Virus record (IMG/VR): IMGVR_UViG_3300027852_000031
Coordinates: 102,380 to 166,379 of that record
Length of the DNA stretch: 64,000 bases
Source: a virus
Direction: 5' to 3' (one strand)
The notes beneath the pieces are model-generated. The model made no database searches and was not told where the DNA came from. It saw only the letters and a program-made list of their open reading frames with translations. The number at the start of each line of letters is the position of its first letter. Positions within the stretch are counted from its first letter, which is position 1. The position numbers and the translations under genes were made by a program. Shown here one piece after another: positions 44,412 through 52,267 of the stretch.

Positions 44412-44621
44412 TTATCTTTTGTCTACCACATAACAAATTATGGTTGTGCCTAGTATTGCTGTAATGATGCTAAGTACTATTGTCCCATAAATAAGTAATG
44501 GGAACCATAGAGGTAATGTAATTACCCACCACGACCATCCCATCACACAGGTTTCTATAGCGCCTACTTTAAACAGAAATAGAATTATGAACAACACGCT
44601 ACATCCACTTAATCGCCCCAT
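44412..44621 (-). CDS. Small membrane protein (two helices)
   Basis: 69 residues with two hydrophobic spans (LFIILFLFKVGAI and WVITLPLWFPLLIYGTIVLSIITAILGTTIICYVV). Might be holin-like from size and topology, but it is not next to lysis genes. Confidence 0.5.
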   Translation of the reverse strand: MGRLSGCSVLFIILFLFKVGAIETCVMGWSWWVITLPLWFPLLIYGTIVLSIITAILGTTIICYVVDKR

Positions 44622-44642
44622 TATCTTCCCCTATTTTTGATA

Positions 44643-44882
44643 TTACTCACCCATTAAGTTACGAAGATTAGCTGCGACTTGTGATGCACGATTTTGTGCA
44701 CTCGATATAATTGTTTTTCGAATATTGAGAGCATCAATATGATCTTCAATGGCATCTGTTTCGCTAGTACAATGTTCCACGGCATCTTCCAGATCATCTA
44801 CTAATTCTTGGAATCGATCCAAAACATCATATACCAATTCTGTTCCAACCAACTTTTTTTGATTCTTTTTGTTCCCAAACAT
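44643..44882 (-). CDS. Small coiled-coil protein
   Basis: 79 residues, heptad-rich and acidic (RFQELVDDLEDAVEHCTSETDAIEDHIDALNIRKTI). It directly follows the E1-like gene (15-base gap) and may share its transcript. Function unknown. Confidence 0.5.
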   Translation of the reverse strand: MFGNKKNQKKLVGTELVYDVLDRFQELVDDLEDAVEHCTSETDAIEDHIDALNIRKTIISSAQNRASQVAANLRNLMGE

Positions 44883-44897
44883 TTCAATACCCTCTCT

Positions 44898-45557
44898 TTA
44901 GTTTTTGAATCCCATTTCATTAGTCAACAAATTAACATCAATCTCGTTATCCAGATCGTGTCCACGTAACCATTTGGTAAACTGGGCAACCATTAGCCCA
45001 GCCGCGATACTGGCACAATAGATAGTAGTTTTAGCTGTACAAGACCCATTATATGCCTCAGTTTCACTAAATAAAGTACTTTCATAGTGTGTACGAGATG
45101 CATCGTTATGTGATGTGAAAATTCGCATATATTCTGCACTCATCCTGCCATCTACAAATAGGTTTGCCCTATTTTTCACAGTATTAAATATATTGCGTCT
45201 AGTCTCAATACCGTCTACACAGCAGAATAAAACACCCCCAGTAAACTGAGTCGTATTGAATTTCCTACATGTAGTGGTAATGTCTACTGATGAATTTATA
45301 GATTTACATATTCGTTCTACAGCATCGACTTTCGACAATCCCATATCTTGCTCTAAGAACCCCTGTGGTGCCAGATTTTCCACTTCCACCCTGTCGAAAT
45401 CGATTAATTTCAGACGTGGCGTACCGATTGCCGCCAATTGAATGGTGACTTGTCTTCCTATTGCACCAGTCCCGACAATCGTTGCACTAATGGTCGCCAG
45501 CTTCTCTGGTGGAATTATGTCTCTTTGTCTGATATCTCTGTCTATTAGTTGGTTCAT
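44898..45557 (-). CDS. E1-like ubiquitin-activating enzyme (ThiF/MoeB family)
   Basis: 219 residues from ATG 45557, immediately after the upstream stop, with GAGGAAGG as ribosome-binding site. Adenylation motifs: ATIVGTGAIGRQV (nucleotide loop), LIDFDRVEVENLAPQGF (acidic residue and N-L-x-x-Q segment) and, towards the C-terminus, YNGSCTAKTTIYCASIAAGLMV, which places a cysteine where E1-like enzymes have their thioester Cys. Expected reaction: ATP-dependent activation of the C-terminus of a small beta-grasp modifier, here presumably the protein encoded at 47.8-48.0 kb. Confidence 0.85.
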   Translation of the reverse strand: MNQLIDRDIRQRDIIPPEKLATISATIVGTGAIGRQVTIQLAAIGTPRLKLIDFDRVEVENLAPQGFLEQDMGLSKVDAVERICKSINSSVDITTTCRKFNTTQFTGGVLFCCVDGIETRRNIFNTVKNRANLFVDGRMSAEYMRIFTSHNDASRTHYESTLFSETEAYNGSCTAKTTIYCASIAAGLMVAQFTKWLRGHDLDNEIDVNLLTNEMGFKN

Positions 45558-45558
45558 A

Positions 45559-46452
45559 TTAGCCTTCTTCCTCTGTTGGAACACATGCGGAATCTACTGT
45601 CGCATGACGATCTGCCCATTGTGGCATGAGTTCGGTTATACGTTTGTTTGGCGGGGGAGTACTCCTTTTCATTTCATTTCCGTTTTCAGTAAACCAATGT
45701 CCCGTATCCGGTTCATACAGATACCACTGTCCATTATCCTCGTCCCACCAGTAGACATCATTTTCTTCATCGCAGTAACAATCCATATTGTCTATTTCAT
45801 CACATACGTCTGGGATATCTACGTCTTCGACTATTGACCTAAACTCCCTATCCATGTCGAATGCTTCGTGCCCTCTGAACCCAACGTGCCGGAATTCTTC
45901 TATGCCGCTTACATGGAATTTTTCTTCAGATACGTTAGATTGATATTCTGCATTCCAAGCAGGTATGTCGGAACTAGCGAACGGCAGATTCCAGTCGATA
46001 CATACGTTCAATCTTTTTTCCATACCGGGGCCGACGTTGCTTTTCAGCCTGCAATAAGTCTTACCCCCGTCTGCTACTATCAGCATTATAGCCCAATTTG
46101 GGTGTGAGAATGCGTTTGTAAAATTTTCCTCATCCGTCCAAGATGGTTCCGGACTATCACCTGGATGAGTATGTGCTAGAATATTGGTTGCTTGCCATGG
46201 CGCCAACCCATCATCTGTCATTTTTTCTACGTATTCTACACAGCTTTCCGCATCTAAATCGAATGTTCCAGTAGTGCATTTTTGCTTTACTAAACAGAAA
46301 TCGGTTATCAGTAGTGGGTCTTCTGTTGCTGTAACACAATACCCAGCTACTTCTGTCGCTCCGATATCTCTCATATAGATTAATTTTGCCCATGCGTATG
46401 GTGTGAATCGTATTGTATCAGAAAATGTTGTTTTTGGTTTCATGAAATCCAT
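45559..46452 (-). CDS. JAMM/JAB metalloprotease (deubiquitinase-like)
   Basis: 297 residues. The JAMM motif is complete: Glu34 (GATEVAGYC), then His94-Thr-His96, seven residues, Ser104, two residues, Asp107 (HTHPGDSPEPSWTD). Known family role: zinc-dependent cleavage of isopeptide bonds or of modifier C-termini. A C-terminal extension rich in Trp, Asp and Tyr follows (VYWWDEDNGQWYLYEPDTGHW). It sits between the E2-like and E1-like genes. Confidence 0.88.
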   Translation of the reverse strand: MDFMKPKTTFSDTIRFTPYAWAKLIYMRDIGATEVAGYCVTATEDPLLITDFCLVKQKCTTGTFDLDAESCVEYVEKMTDDGLAPWQATNILAHTHPGDSPEPSWTDEENFTNAFSHPNWAIMLIVADGGKTYCRLKSNVGPGMEKRLNVCIDWNLPFASSDIPAWNAEYQSNVSEEKFHVSGIEEFRHVGFRGHEAFDMDREFRSIVEDVDIPDVCDEIDNMDCYCDEENDVYWWDEDNGQWYLYEPDTGHWFTENGNEMKRSTPPPNKRITELMPQWADRHATVDSACVPTEEEG

Positions 46453-46453
46453 A

Positions 46454-47716
46454 TCATAGTTCCTTCGTTTTCTCGACAGTTTCTAGCAAACATTTATGTT
46501 TTTTGTCGCAGGGAGGGCAACTGTATGTTCCACAATGATTACATTCACAAGCACAATCTACACAGACACGTTCCCCGCAATCACTGCACGTCTCACATAG
46601 ACAATCTTTACAAACAGCTTCTCCGCAATATTTACACATTTCTTTACAATCGCTGCAAATACTATAGCCGCAACATTCACACTGCGTATCACAATTTATG
46701 CATCTATCAGAACCACAGCTGTTACATGTAGATAAGCATTCGCTGCATATTTGATCTGAGCAATCTTCGCATATTAAAGTGCACTCATTACACATAGGTG
46801 CATGACAACAGTTGCATGATTGAATACAATTATCGCAGTACCATTGTTCACAAGTATCGCACATTGCGCCATCGGCACAATTAGCGCATTGGATTGAGTC
46901 ACAACCGTCACATGACACCTGGTCGTACTCGTCTTTCCATTCTTCGCAGCAAACACAATAGAAGCTGCCTTCACGATCGGGGCTATACCAACTACTCAAG
47001 GGTGTGTGTGGTGACTCTGGATTATATGTCCTTAATATTTTTTCTACTAGGTCGAAATAATCTTCCAATCTTCCCTGATCTATAGCTAGACTTAGTGAGT
47101 ACTGACCATTTCCTTCACACAATTCTTCATCAGCGACGTGGGGATGGAAAAACCCATTATATGACTCTTCACCGGTTACAGCTATGATGCGCAAACTATT
47201 AATTGGTTCGATTATATCTATACTGATCCGGAAGTTGCCCAAATTTACATTTTCTTCGTCATCATCCAATATTATACTTTTGACGAGAATAGATAGCCGT
47301 CCATCTTTATACTTTATATCATCCCATCTTTTGGATATAACATCGATTTCTTCTATTAGTTGCCGCAACGACACCACAGTCGGCCTACTTGCGTTTGTTA
47401 GGTGGGCTATTACTAATTTTATATGGTCTATGGTTGTTGTGCACATATCTGGTATCATCTCTTGCGCAACACTATTATATACGGATTCGCTCAATATACC
47501 TTCGTGGTTCGTTTTATCCCACGGAGATCTTTGTATCCTTCTTGTTACCCCATAAAATAACTTATCAGTCCACACTCGTAATTGATTTATTTTATCATAA
47601 GCGGTATCTATAGCCCTATAAACTCTTTTGTTGTCGTATGACGAGCGGCTATCTAGCCTTGTGAGCATCCATGTTCTAAATTTATGGGCGACTCTGATCT
47701 TTATTTTTTTATTCAT
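46454..47716 (-). CDS. E2-like domain fused to a tandem CxxC zinc array
   Basis: 420 residues. Residues about 130-240 show a beta-meander (RLSILVKSIIL, NLGNFRISIDIIE), then NGFFHPHVADEELCEG with HPHV at 191-194 and Cys200, and LEDYFDLVEKILRTYNPESPH. This order resembles the HPN-x(n)-Cys active site and following helices of E2 (UBC/RWD-fold) enzymes, so Cys200 is a candidate thioester cysteine. From 254 to 409 about ten units of CxxC-x4-CxxC follow with a 15-17 residue period (e.g. CDGCDSIQCANC, CKYCGEAVCKDC), resembling stacked treble-clef/RING-like zinc sites. Residues 1-130 are helical and unassigned. Together this suggests an E2-E3 fusion. The E2 call is inference from pattern. Confidence 0.6.
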   Translation of the reverse strand: MNKKIKIRVAHKFRTWMLTRLDSRSSYDNKRVYRAIDTAYDKINQLRVWTDKLFYGVTRRIQRSPWDKTNHEGILSESVYNSVAQEMIPDMCTTTIDHIKLVIAHLTNASRPTVVSLRQLIEEIDVISKRWDDIKYKDGRLSILVKSIILDDDEENVNLGNFRISIDIIEPINSLRIIAVTGEESYNGFFHPHVADEELCEGNGQYSLSLAIDQGRLEDYFDLVEKILRTYNPESPHTPLSSWYSPDREGSFYCVCCEEWKDEYDQVSCDGCDSIQCANCADGAMCDTCEQWYCDNCIQSCNCCHAPMCNECTLICEDCSDQICSECLSTCNSCGSDRCINCDTQCECCGYSICSDCKEMCKYCGEAVCKDCLCETCSDCGERVCVDCACECNHCGTYSCPPCDKKHKCLLETVEKTKEL

Positions 47717-47747
47717 ATTGTAACTCTGATGTCATAGAGGATTTTAT

Positions 47748-47776
47748 GGGTGGGGGGTGGTTGCCACCCCCCACCC
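47748..47776. other. Perfect 13-bp GC hairpin between modifier and enzyme genes
   Basis: GGGTGGGGGGTGG (47748-47760) pairs perfectly with 47764-47776 around a TTG loop. It lies in the 78-base gap after the modifier gene stop and before the E2-like gene. On the minus strand it is not followed by a T-run, so it is more likely an attenuator or mRNA-stabilising structure than a full terminator. Confidence 0.8.
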
Positions 47777-47794
47777 AATACAGCTATCAGAATA

Positions 47795-48028
47795 TTACGC
47801 ACCTTCGATCTTCTGAGGCGCAAGGGTTACCTTGTCTCCATCTCTCAGGACATAGTCTGTCTCAGCAACAAAACTCTCTCCATCAGATCGAACACGGATA
47901 GTGAAATCATCGAGATCACGATCCGGCAAGTAAAAATCCAAAAACGTACCAAGAGTAATACCAGGATTCACCGTCAATTGCTGCACACCACCGTCGCCAT
48001 CGTTCGTTACCAAAGTGACGTTCAACAT
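47795..48028 (-). CDS. Ubiquitin/ThiS-like beta-grasp protein
   Basis: 77 residues from ATG 48028, set by AGGAG eight bases upstream. The pattern is that of ThiS/MoaD/ubiquitin-like beta-grasp proteins: LNVTLVTN first strand, GVQQLTVNPGITLGTFLDFYL (strand and helix), then FTIRVRSDGESFVAETDYVLRDGDKVTLAPQKIEGA. YVLRDGDKVTLAP equals the L-x-x-G-D-x-V-x-x-x-P end of ThiS. The protein ends in Glu-Gly-Ala rather than Gly-Gly, so removal of the last Ala (for example by the JAMM protease) may be needed for activation. Confidence 0.75.
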   Translation of the reverse strand: MLNVTLVTNDGDGGVQQLTVNPGITLGTFLDFYLPDRDLDDFTIRVRSDGESFVAETDYVLRDGDKVTLAPQKIEGA

Positions 48029-48048
48029 CGTTGTTCTCCTAATAAATT

Positions 48049-48091
48049 GGGCTTTTAGCCCTACAATAAAATTCCAACTACGAGTTGGAAT
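48049..48091 (-). terminator. Terminator and hairpin upstream of the modifier gene
   Basis: A perfect 9-bp stem ATTCCAACT/AGTTGGAAT (48071-48079 and 48083-48091) is followed on the minus strand by TTTTATT, a good intrinsic terminator for the gene at 48099-48311. A second small stem GGGCT/AGCCC (48049-48061) lies between it and the ribosome-binding site of the modifier gene and may belong to its leader. Thus the ubiquitin-like operon appears to start here, although no clear promoter was found. Confidence 0.75.
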
Positions 48092-48098
48092 AAACACA

Positions 48099-48311
48099 TT
48101 AATTTATTACTCCAATACCGGCTATCTCATCAATGTCTATAAATTCATTTTTTTCTGGTTCAAAATATATATCAAGTGTCGTTAAAAGTTCTTCTTGTGT
48201 TGGATGCGTTTTTGACCACACCAACCATTGCGTGTAGCCATATGTATGACCGTGATAAACAGCAAAAAGTTTATGCTCATTACTGGGCGGTGTTGTGTTG
48301 TGCACAGACAT
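48099..48311 (-). CDS. Small hypothetical protein
   Basis: About 70 residues from ATG 48311 (GGAG nine bases upstream); longer frames to 48386 lack a site. KLFAVYHGHTYGYTQWLVW and acidic C-terminus. No family recognised. Confidence 0.45.
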   Translation of the reverse strand: MSVHNTTPPSNEHKLFAVYHGHTYGYTQWLVWSKTHPTQEELLTTLDIYFEPEKNEFIDIDEIAGIGVIN

Positions 48312-48404
48312 TATCAGTTTCTCCGTAGGTATAAGTAATAAGTTGGGTGGTAAGGATCGGTAGCCATCAAGTTGTCCTATGCCCACCCCACGGATGGCAC
48401 GTGA

Positions 48405-48671
48405 CTATAAAATCCAACCGCAGATAATAAGCACACCATCTTTGATATTAATTGGCTGATCACATGGGCATAGCATTGATTCACCGTATTGTTCAAGATA
48501 TTCGTTAAGATAACGTAGATTGTCGTTGATATGGTCTGGTGTATTTGTTCAATTAATGTAATAACCTTGGCATTCAATCACCTTACCGAACTGCTCAGGT
48601 GTCAAGTCTGTTAGGCGATACGTGCGAGTTACATCTGGGATAAGTTCCCATACGACATAAATATCTTTCAT
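48405..48671 (-). pseudogene. Small protein gene interrupted by an in-frame TGA
   Basis: From ATG 48671 the frame runs 40 codons (MKDIYVVWELIPD to CQGYYIN), meets TGA at 48549-48551, and continues without gap for 47 more codons (TNTPDHINDNLRYLNEYL, then LCPCDQPINIKDGV) to TAG at 48405. The second part has no start codon of its own with a ribosome-binding site. One base change would give an 88-residue protein. Its start overlaps the stop of the upstream gene (ATGA). Confidence 0.55.
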
Positions 48672-48808
48672 TTTTCACCTTTCACTATATTTATGTTATC
48701 AATTTGACAACCACATCGAAACTGATCCGTCCATTTATTCTTACACACCCACACCATACATACATTCCCGGACTGTATAAGTTCTGGATGTTTCGGACAT
48801 CTGCCCAT
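48668..48808 (-). CDS. Very small Cys-rich protein
   Basis: 46 residues from ATG 48808. Cysteines at positions 4, 17, 22, 32 and 34 (GRCPKHPE, NVCMVWVCKN, RCGCQ) suggest a zinc knuckle. The stop overlaps the next gene's start by 4 bases, which supports real translation. Confidence 0.5.
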   Translation of the reverse strand: MGRCPKHPELIQSGNVCMVWVCKNKWTDQFRCGCQIDNINIVKGEK

Positions 48809-48846
48809 AATTTATTCCTTTATACAGCACGACACAAATGTAGGAG

Positions 48847-49314
48847 CTAGACTATCACTTTCAGTGGTGGGTCTGGACGTGAATATTCCAACTCACTATC
48901 TAGGAGTTCATCTTCAAAGGTGTGGCCAATAAAACCATCTTTAAACATTACCGAATAGACGATAGGATGTCCGCATTCAAATCTTTCTGCCAGGGATGGA
49001 ATATCCCATCCATCGTTACTTGCGAATCCAACCACAGTAACTATTTTGTGCGATCGATACCATAATTCTGCGTCTTGCGAATTGTGAGATTCAAGGCAGT
49101 GATATTCAAAATAAAGTTTCTGTCCTATCTTTCGGATAGATTCGATATTGTTAGATGGAATTTGGAATCGTCGCAACAATTCCGGAGAACTTTCAATCAA
49201 TTTTCTGACCGTGCGAGGTATATGGTATAGATGTTCTGCTAGTCGTGTATCCCCACCGTACTTATTCACTATTGAGTTCAGCTTCCTCAATAGAACCGTA
49301 GAGTTCTCGCCCAT
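48847..49314 (-). CDS. Hypothetical protein
   Basis: About 155 residues from ATG 49314, which has GGGAG six bases upstream; a TTG at 49332 is rejected. Helical N-terminus (ENSTVLLRKLNSIVNKYGGD), then mixed. The segment LYFEYHCLESHNSQDAELWY has His/Cys, no clear motif. Function unknown. Confidence 0.5.
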   Translation of the reverse strand: MGENSTVLLRKLNSIVNKYGGDTRLAEHLYHIPRTVRKLIESSPELLRRFQIPSNNIESIRKIGQKLYFEYHCLESHNSQDAELWYRSHKIVTVVGFASNDGWDIPSLAERFECGHPIVYSVMFKDGFIGHTFEDELLDSELEYSRPDPPLKVIV

Positions 49315-49345
49315 ATTAGGCTCCCAAGACAATAGTATTAACGTG

Positions 49346-49450
49346 TCATGCGCTCCAAACCACTACAATAGACAGATAAATCAGAAACCACAAAAAGAAC
49401 GAAATTGGTATCCCGATCATTATGCCGATAAACACATTTTTGGGTTCCAT
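49346..49450 (-). CDS. Very small membrane protein
   Basis: 34 residues with one membrane span (VFIGIMIGIPISFFLWFLIYLSIVVV). AGGATATAAT precedes ATG 49450. Plausible single-pass phage peptide; function unknown. Confidence 0.4.
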   Translation of the reverse strand: MEPKNVFIGIMIGIPISFFLWFLIYLSIVVVWSA

Positions 49451-49459
49451 ATTATATCC

Positions 49460-50077
49460 TTATGACACCATGAGTTTTAGGCCTACTACCGTAGTCATGC
49501 GCCAATTACGCAAATAATATAATGACTGTTGTGTGGTTGGTTCTGGTACCTTTTGTAAATCGAAATATTGACGAATTACATCAACCATTCTAGAGATGGT
49601 ATCTAACATATTTATTCCGAGATAGTCTGGAGATACACAGAAAGCTGCGGCTTTAATATCATTGGTTATACTGTTCAATCGTGGCGTTCTTCGTCGAGAG
49701 AAGGTTATATTGTGTTTGTCAAACCATTCTTCAGCCAGATTCCAATCCAGATCTTCAGAGACGTTGTTGCCTACCCAAATGTATTTTTGGTACCACGATT
49801 GTGGTATGTGATACCCCCAATTGCCACAGTTTACATCTCGACCCGTTCCGTTATAGTAATCATGATGTTCGTCGATATTCACTATATCGAATGGTTTAGG
49901 CAACAATCCATCTTTTACCCATTCTCGCAAATCTGGCAGAAAATGATGATGTTGTATATGACATACTGCTGGTATATTTGGTGGTATTTGCTTCAAAAGA
50001 TTTTGAAGTTTTTTAACAGGATTTTTTGACGTATTAAACCAGTCAAGGTCTACGCTAAGGAGTGTCGGTGTTCCCAT
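49460..50077 (-). CDS. UPF0489-like protein (tentative)
   Basis: 205 residues. It contains LLSVDLDWF, CHIQHHHFLPDLREW and DIVNIDEHHDYYNG, an Asp/His-rich arrangement seen in UPF0489 proteins (arginase-like metal sites). Two Trp-rich segments follow (NCGNWGYHIPQSWYQKYIW). Assignment is tentative. It overlaps the phosphoribosyltransferase gene by one base. Confidence 0.45.
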   Translation of the reverse strand: MGTPTLLSVDLDWFNTSKNPVKKLQNLLKQIPPNIPAVCHIQHHHFLPDLREWVKDGLLPKPFDIVNIDEHHDYYNGTGRDVNCGNWGYHIPQSWYQKYIWVGNNVSEDLDWNLAEEWFDKHNITFSRRRTPRLNSITNDIKAAAFCVSPDYLGINMLDTISRMVDVIRQYFDLQKVPEPTTQQSLYYLRNWRMTTVVGLKLMVS

Positions 50078-50547
50078 TAATTAGATTCCTGTGCAATTGT
50101 GTGAATCTGATGTTCAAGAACAAGCATGGGGATACTATCATCTATCTTGTCGTAGCCATCTTTGTGAACAATCTTATCTTCTGATTCTTGATATAAGATG
50201 ATACCAACGCACCTACTGTGTGGGTATCGTCTAGTCATCTCGTGAGTTATATGATGTATAGTGTCGCCAGAAGATATTAAGTCGTCAATTATTACATATC
50301 TATTAACCATGAAGGTGTACGGTCCACCGAGTTCAAGAGTTGAAAAAGAATGTGACTGGTCGCTGGTTTTTCGGATTATACCGCATGGTATTCCAGACCT
50401 GGTCGATACAGGCACTAAGGCTAGCGATCCGCTTAGTCCGCATCCAACTAGGAAATCTGGTCTATCGATTCTCGGATTCTTCAATGCATGACATATACAT
50501 TCAATGGTAGCGGTTGGAAATTCGAAGATATTGCTGAAATAGCACAT
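50077..50547 (-). CDS. Type I phosphoribosyltransferase-like protein
   Basis: 156 residues with the PRPP-binding loop VIIDDLISSGDTIHHI and an upstream LVGCGLSGSLALVPVSTR segment, typical for type I PRTases such as hypoxanthine or orotate enzymes. Which base it uses is not evident. It lies just downstream of the tRNA-Lys gene. Confidence 0.7.
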   Translation of the reverse strand: MCYFSNIFEFPTATIECICHALKNPRIDRPDFLVGCGLSGSLALVPVSTRSGIPCGIIRKTSDQSHSFSTLELGGPYTFMVNRYVIIDDLISSGDTIHHITHEMTRRYPHSRCVGIILYQESEDKIVHKDGYDKIDDSIPMLVLEHQIHTIAQESN

Positions 50548-50583
50548 CGTGCAAACTCCATATAATTATATTCGTGATATACA

Positions 50584-50655
50584 TGGGGACGGAGGGGATC
50601 GAACCCTCGACCGATCGGTTAAAAGCCGATTGCTCTACCGCTGAGCTACATCCCC
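50584..50655 (-). tRNA. tRNA-Lys (anticodon TTT)
   Basis: Cloverleaf on the minus strand: acceptor GGGGATG, D-arm GCTCAGC...GAGC, anticodon loop CTTTTAA with TTT, T-loop GTTCGAT, 3' part ending CCGTCCCC plus discriminator A. CCA is not encoded. Confidence 0.93.
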
Positions 50656-50657
50656 AT

Positions 50658-51254
50658 TTAAAAATCGAGACACTCCAATTCGTCGATACAGGTGAATTGC
50701 GTGTCGTCTATGATTTTTGTCCACGACTTGTGGAAATGCCCAAATACCCATCGAGTTGGTTGATGCGCAGCGAACATTTGTCCCAAGACTTGATTCGTTC
50801 TAGACGGGATGATCCGCATGGATTCTGTGACATGCGGGATCACGTGTTGCGGACAATCGTGTGATACTACAAAGTTAGGTCTGACTCTTCGGTATTCAGC
50901 CAGAGCTGCATAACATTCAGCCATACTTAGTTCTTCCGCCTTCCACCAGCTTATTCCTTCTATGCGCATGTGGCGATCGATACTGAGTCCACCACGGACG
51001 AAGAAGATGTCCCCAAATCCCTCTACGGTATGGGTGCCATAGTTGCCGAGGAAATGGGGCCACTTTTCTACTTCGTCGTAGTTGTCATGGTTACCAGCTA
51101 ATATTCTGTGTCGTCTAGCGTCGATTGTTGAAAGAGTCGTGTATTCGAAACCAAAGTCGCCAATCTGAACGGTGGAGTGTGACTTTCGCAATAAACGATG
51201 GTAGTGTCTGTAATGTCCGTGGACATCTCCAATTATGCGAAAGTTTGCTTGCAT
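50658..51254 (-). CDS. Calcineurin-like metallophosphoesterase
   Basis: About 198 residues from ATG 51254 (GGGGATAATC before it). Metal motifs in order: IIGDVHGHY, QIGDFGFEY, LAGNHDNYD, VVSHDCPQ and VFGHFHK. Small soluble phosphoesterase of the Ser/Thr phosphatase/YfcE kind; it could act on nucleotides or RNA ends. Confidence 0.78.
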   Translation of the reverse strand: MQANFRIIGDVHGHYRHYHRLLRKSHSTVQIGDFGFEYTTLSTIDARRHRILAGNHDNYDEVEKWPHFLGNYGTHTVEGFGDIFFVRGGLSIDRHMRIEGISWWKAEELSMAECYAALAEYRRVRPNFVVSHDCPQHVIPHVTESMRIIPSRTNQVLGQMFAAHQPTRWVFGHFHKSWTKIIDDTQFTCIDELECLDF

Positions 51255-51256
51255 GA

Positions 51257-51511
51257 TTATCCCCCGATAAACAACATGATGATGAATGTAATGAATGCTG
51301 CTGGGATACATGTCTGCCCCATACCCGGAACAAGCCCCATTAGTCCACCCATCCACCACTCAATCACCGGTTGCTTGTCTGTGTAAATAAGCCACGTATT
51401 AATCGTGTACGGCCACAACACTGCTCCTAAAACGAAAGTGATACTACAAATTAGAATTAGGATTACACCAAAGCTTCCAGCAACTATTCCAAATTCATTC
51501 AAATTTTTCAT
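51257..51511 (-). CDS. Small membrane protein
   Basis: 84 residues with two or three membrane spans (GVILILICSITFVLGAVLW and AAFITFIIMLFIGG). No family recognised. Confidence 0.5.
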   Translation of the reverse strand: MKNLNEFGIVAGSFGVILILICSITFVLGAVLWPYTINTWLIYTDKQPVIEWWMGGLMGLVPGMGQTCIPAAFITFIIMLFIGG

Positions 51512-51527
51512 TTCTAATCCTTTCTAT

Positions 51528-51767
51528 TTAACGTTTGCCACAGCTGGGAACCCGCTTTTTATGATGGTGACCATTTTCGTGGTTGACTCCACGAATCCTT
51601 AGTCCACACGAAGTACACGTATCGCCTATTCGGACTTTCGCCCCGTCTACAGTGACTGTTTGCCCATATCCGACACTATTGCACGACTGACGATTGACAG
51701 CAACTTCTAGATCGATTCCACGATCAGACATGACAGTGTGTTTTACGTTTCTCTCTTTGTTTGACAT
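51528..51767 (-). CDS. Small zinc-binding protein with NHEN motif
   Basis: 79 residues. CTSCGLRIRGVNHENGHHHKKR gives a CxxC followed by a His cluster. The pattern C-x-x-C-x(3)-RGxNHENxHxHxK recurs in the gene at 58945-59163. Function unknown. Confidence 0.5.
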   Translation of the reverse strand: MSNKERNVKHTVMSDRGIDLEVAVNRQSCNSVGYGQTVTVDGAKVRIGDTCTSCGLRIRGVNHENGHHHKKRVPSCGKR

Positions 51768-51778
51768 ATTATCCTCTT

Positions 51779-52012
51779 TTAAAAATTTTCAATAGATTCT
51801 CCAGTTAGCTTTCGGCTGGTGTCCCACGTCAACGTTCCAGTCGGTGTTTCTGCCACCAGTGTCGTTATGTTTTCGTCCTTAAGAGCTTTACCAATAATAA
51901 ATGCCGCCTCGTGAGAACTTGTGCAATTAATAACACCAGTTCCATTTTCTCGCACAAATTGATTCGCATTAAAATTTGTGCTCAAGGCGTGCCATATGCG
52001 GATTATATACAT
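51779..52012 (-). CDS. Hypothetical protein
   Basis: 77 residues; the segment TSSHEAAFIIGKALKDENIT resembles SSHEEAICFGKNVSQHGIN in the gene at 53803-54078, so the two may be distant relatives. Function unknown. Confidence 0.45.
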   Translation of the reverse strand: MYIIRIWHALSTNFNANQFVRENGTGVINCTSSHEAAFIIGKALKDENITTLVAETPTGTLTWDTSRKLTGESIENF

Positions 52013-52183
52013 TTGTATTCTATCCTATTGATTGCTTAGATTTTCGATAATATCTGTTATTTAATATCCACCGCTTACAATCCTATGCGTTTTAGCAGCA
52101 ATGCTATTGTAGTCGACATATACATCAAGACAATTTGCATGACAGATAATATTTTGGTGGCTATCGTGTTGAAAAATCCAATA

Positions 52184-52267
52184 TGGCCAAGCTGGGACTC
52201 GAACCCAAACACCCTTTCGGATAACGGTTCTTGAAACCGTCGCGTCTGCCAATTCCGCCACAAGGCC
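52184..52267 (-). tRNA. tRNA-Leu (anticodon CAA)
   Basis: Acceptor GGCCTTG pairs with the 3' end; the anticodon arm GACGG-TTTCAAG-AACCGT reads CAA; a long variable arm as in class II tRNAs; T-loop GTTCGAG. Overlapping protein frames here are ignored. Confidence 0.92.

Noticed and set aside
44412-44621. Holin call for the small two-helix protein
   Set aside because: Topology alone is insufficient and no endolysin or spanin gene lies beside it.
48377-48577. 66-codon minus-strand frame
   Set aside because: It lacks a ribosome-binding site and overlaps a better frame (48405-48671) whose start is coupled to the upstream gene.
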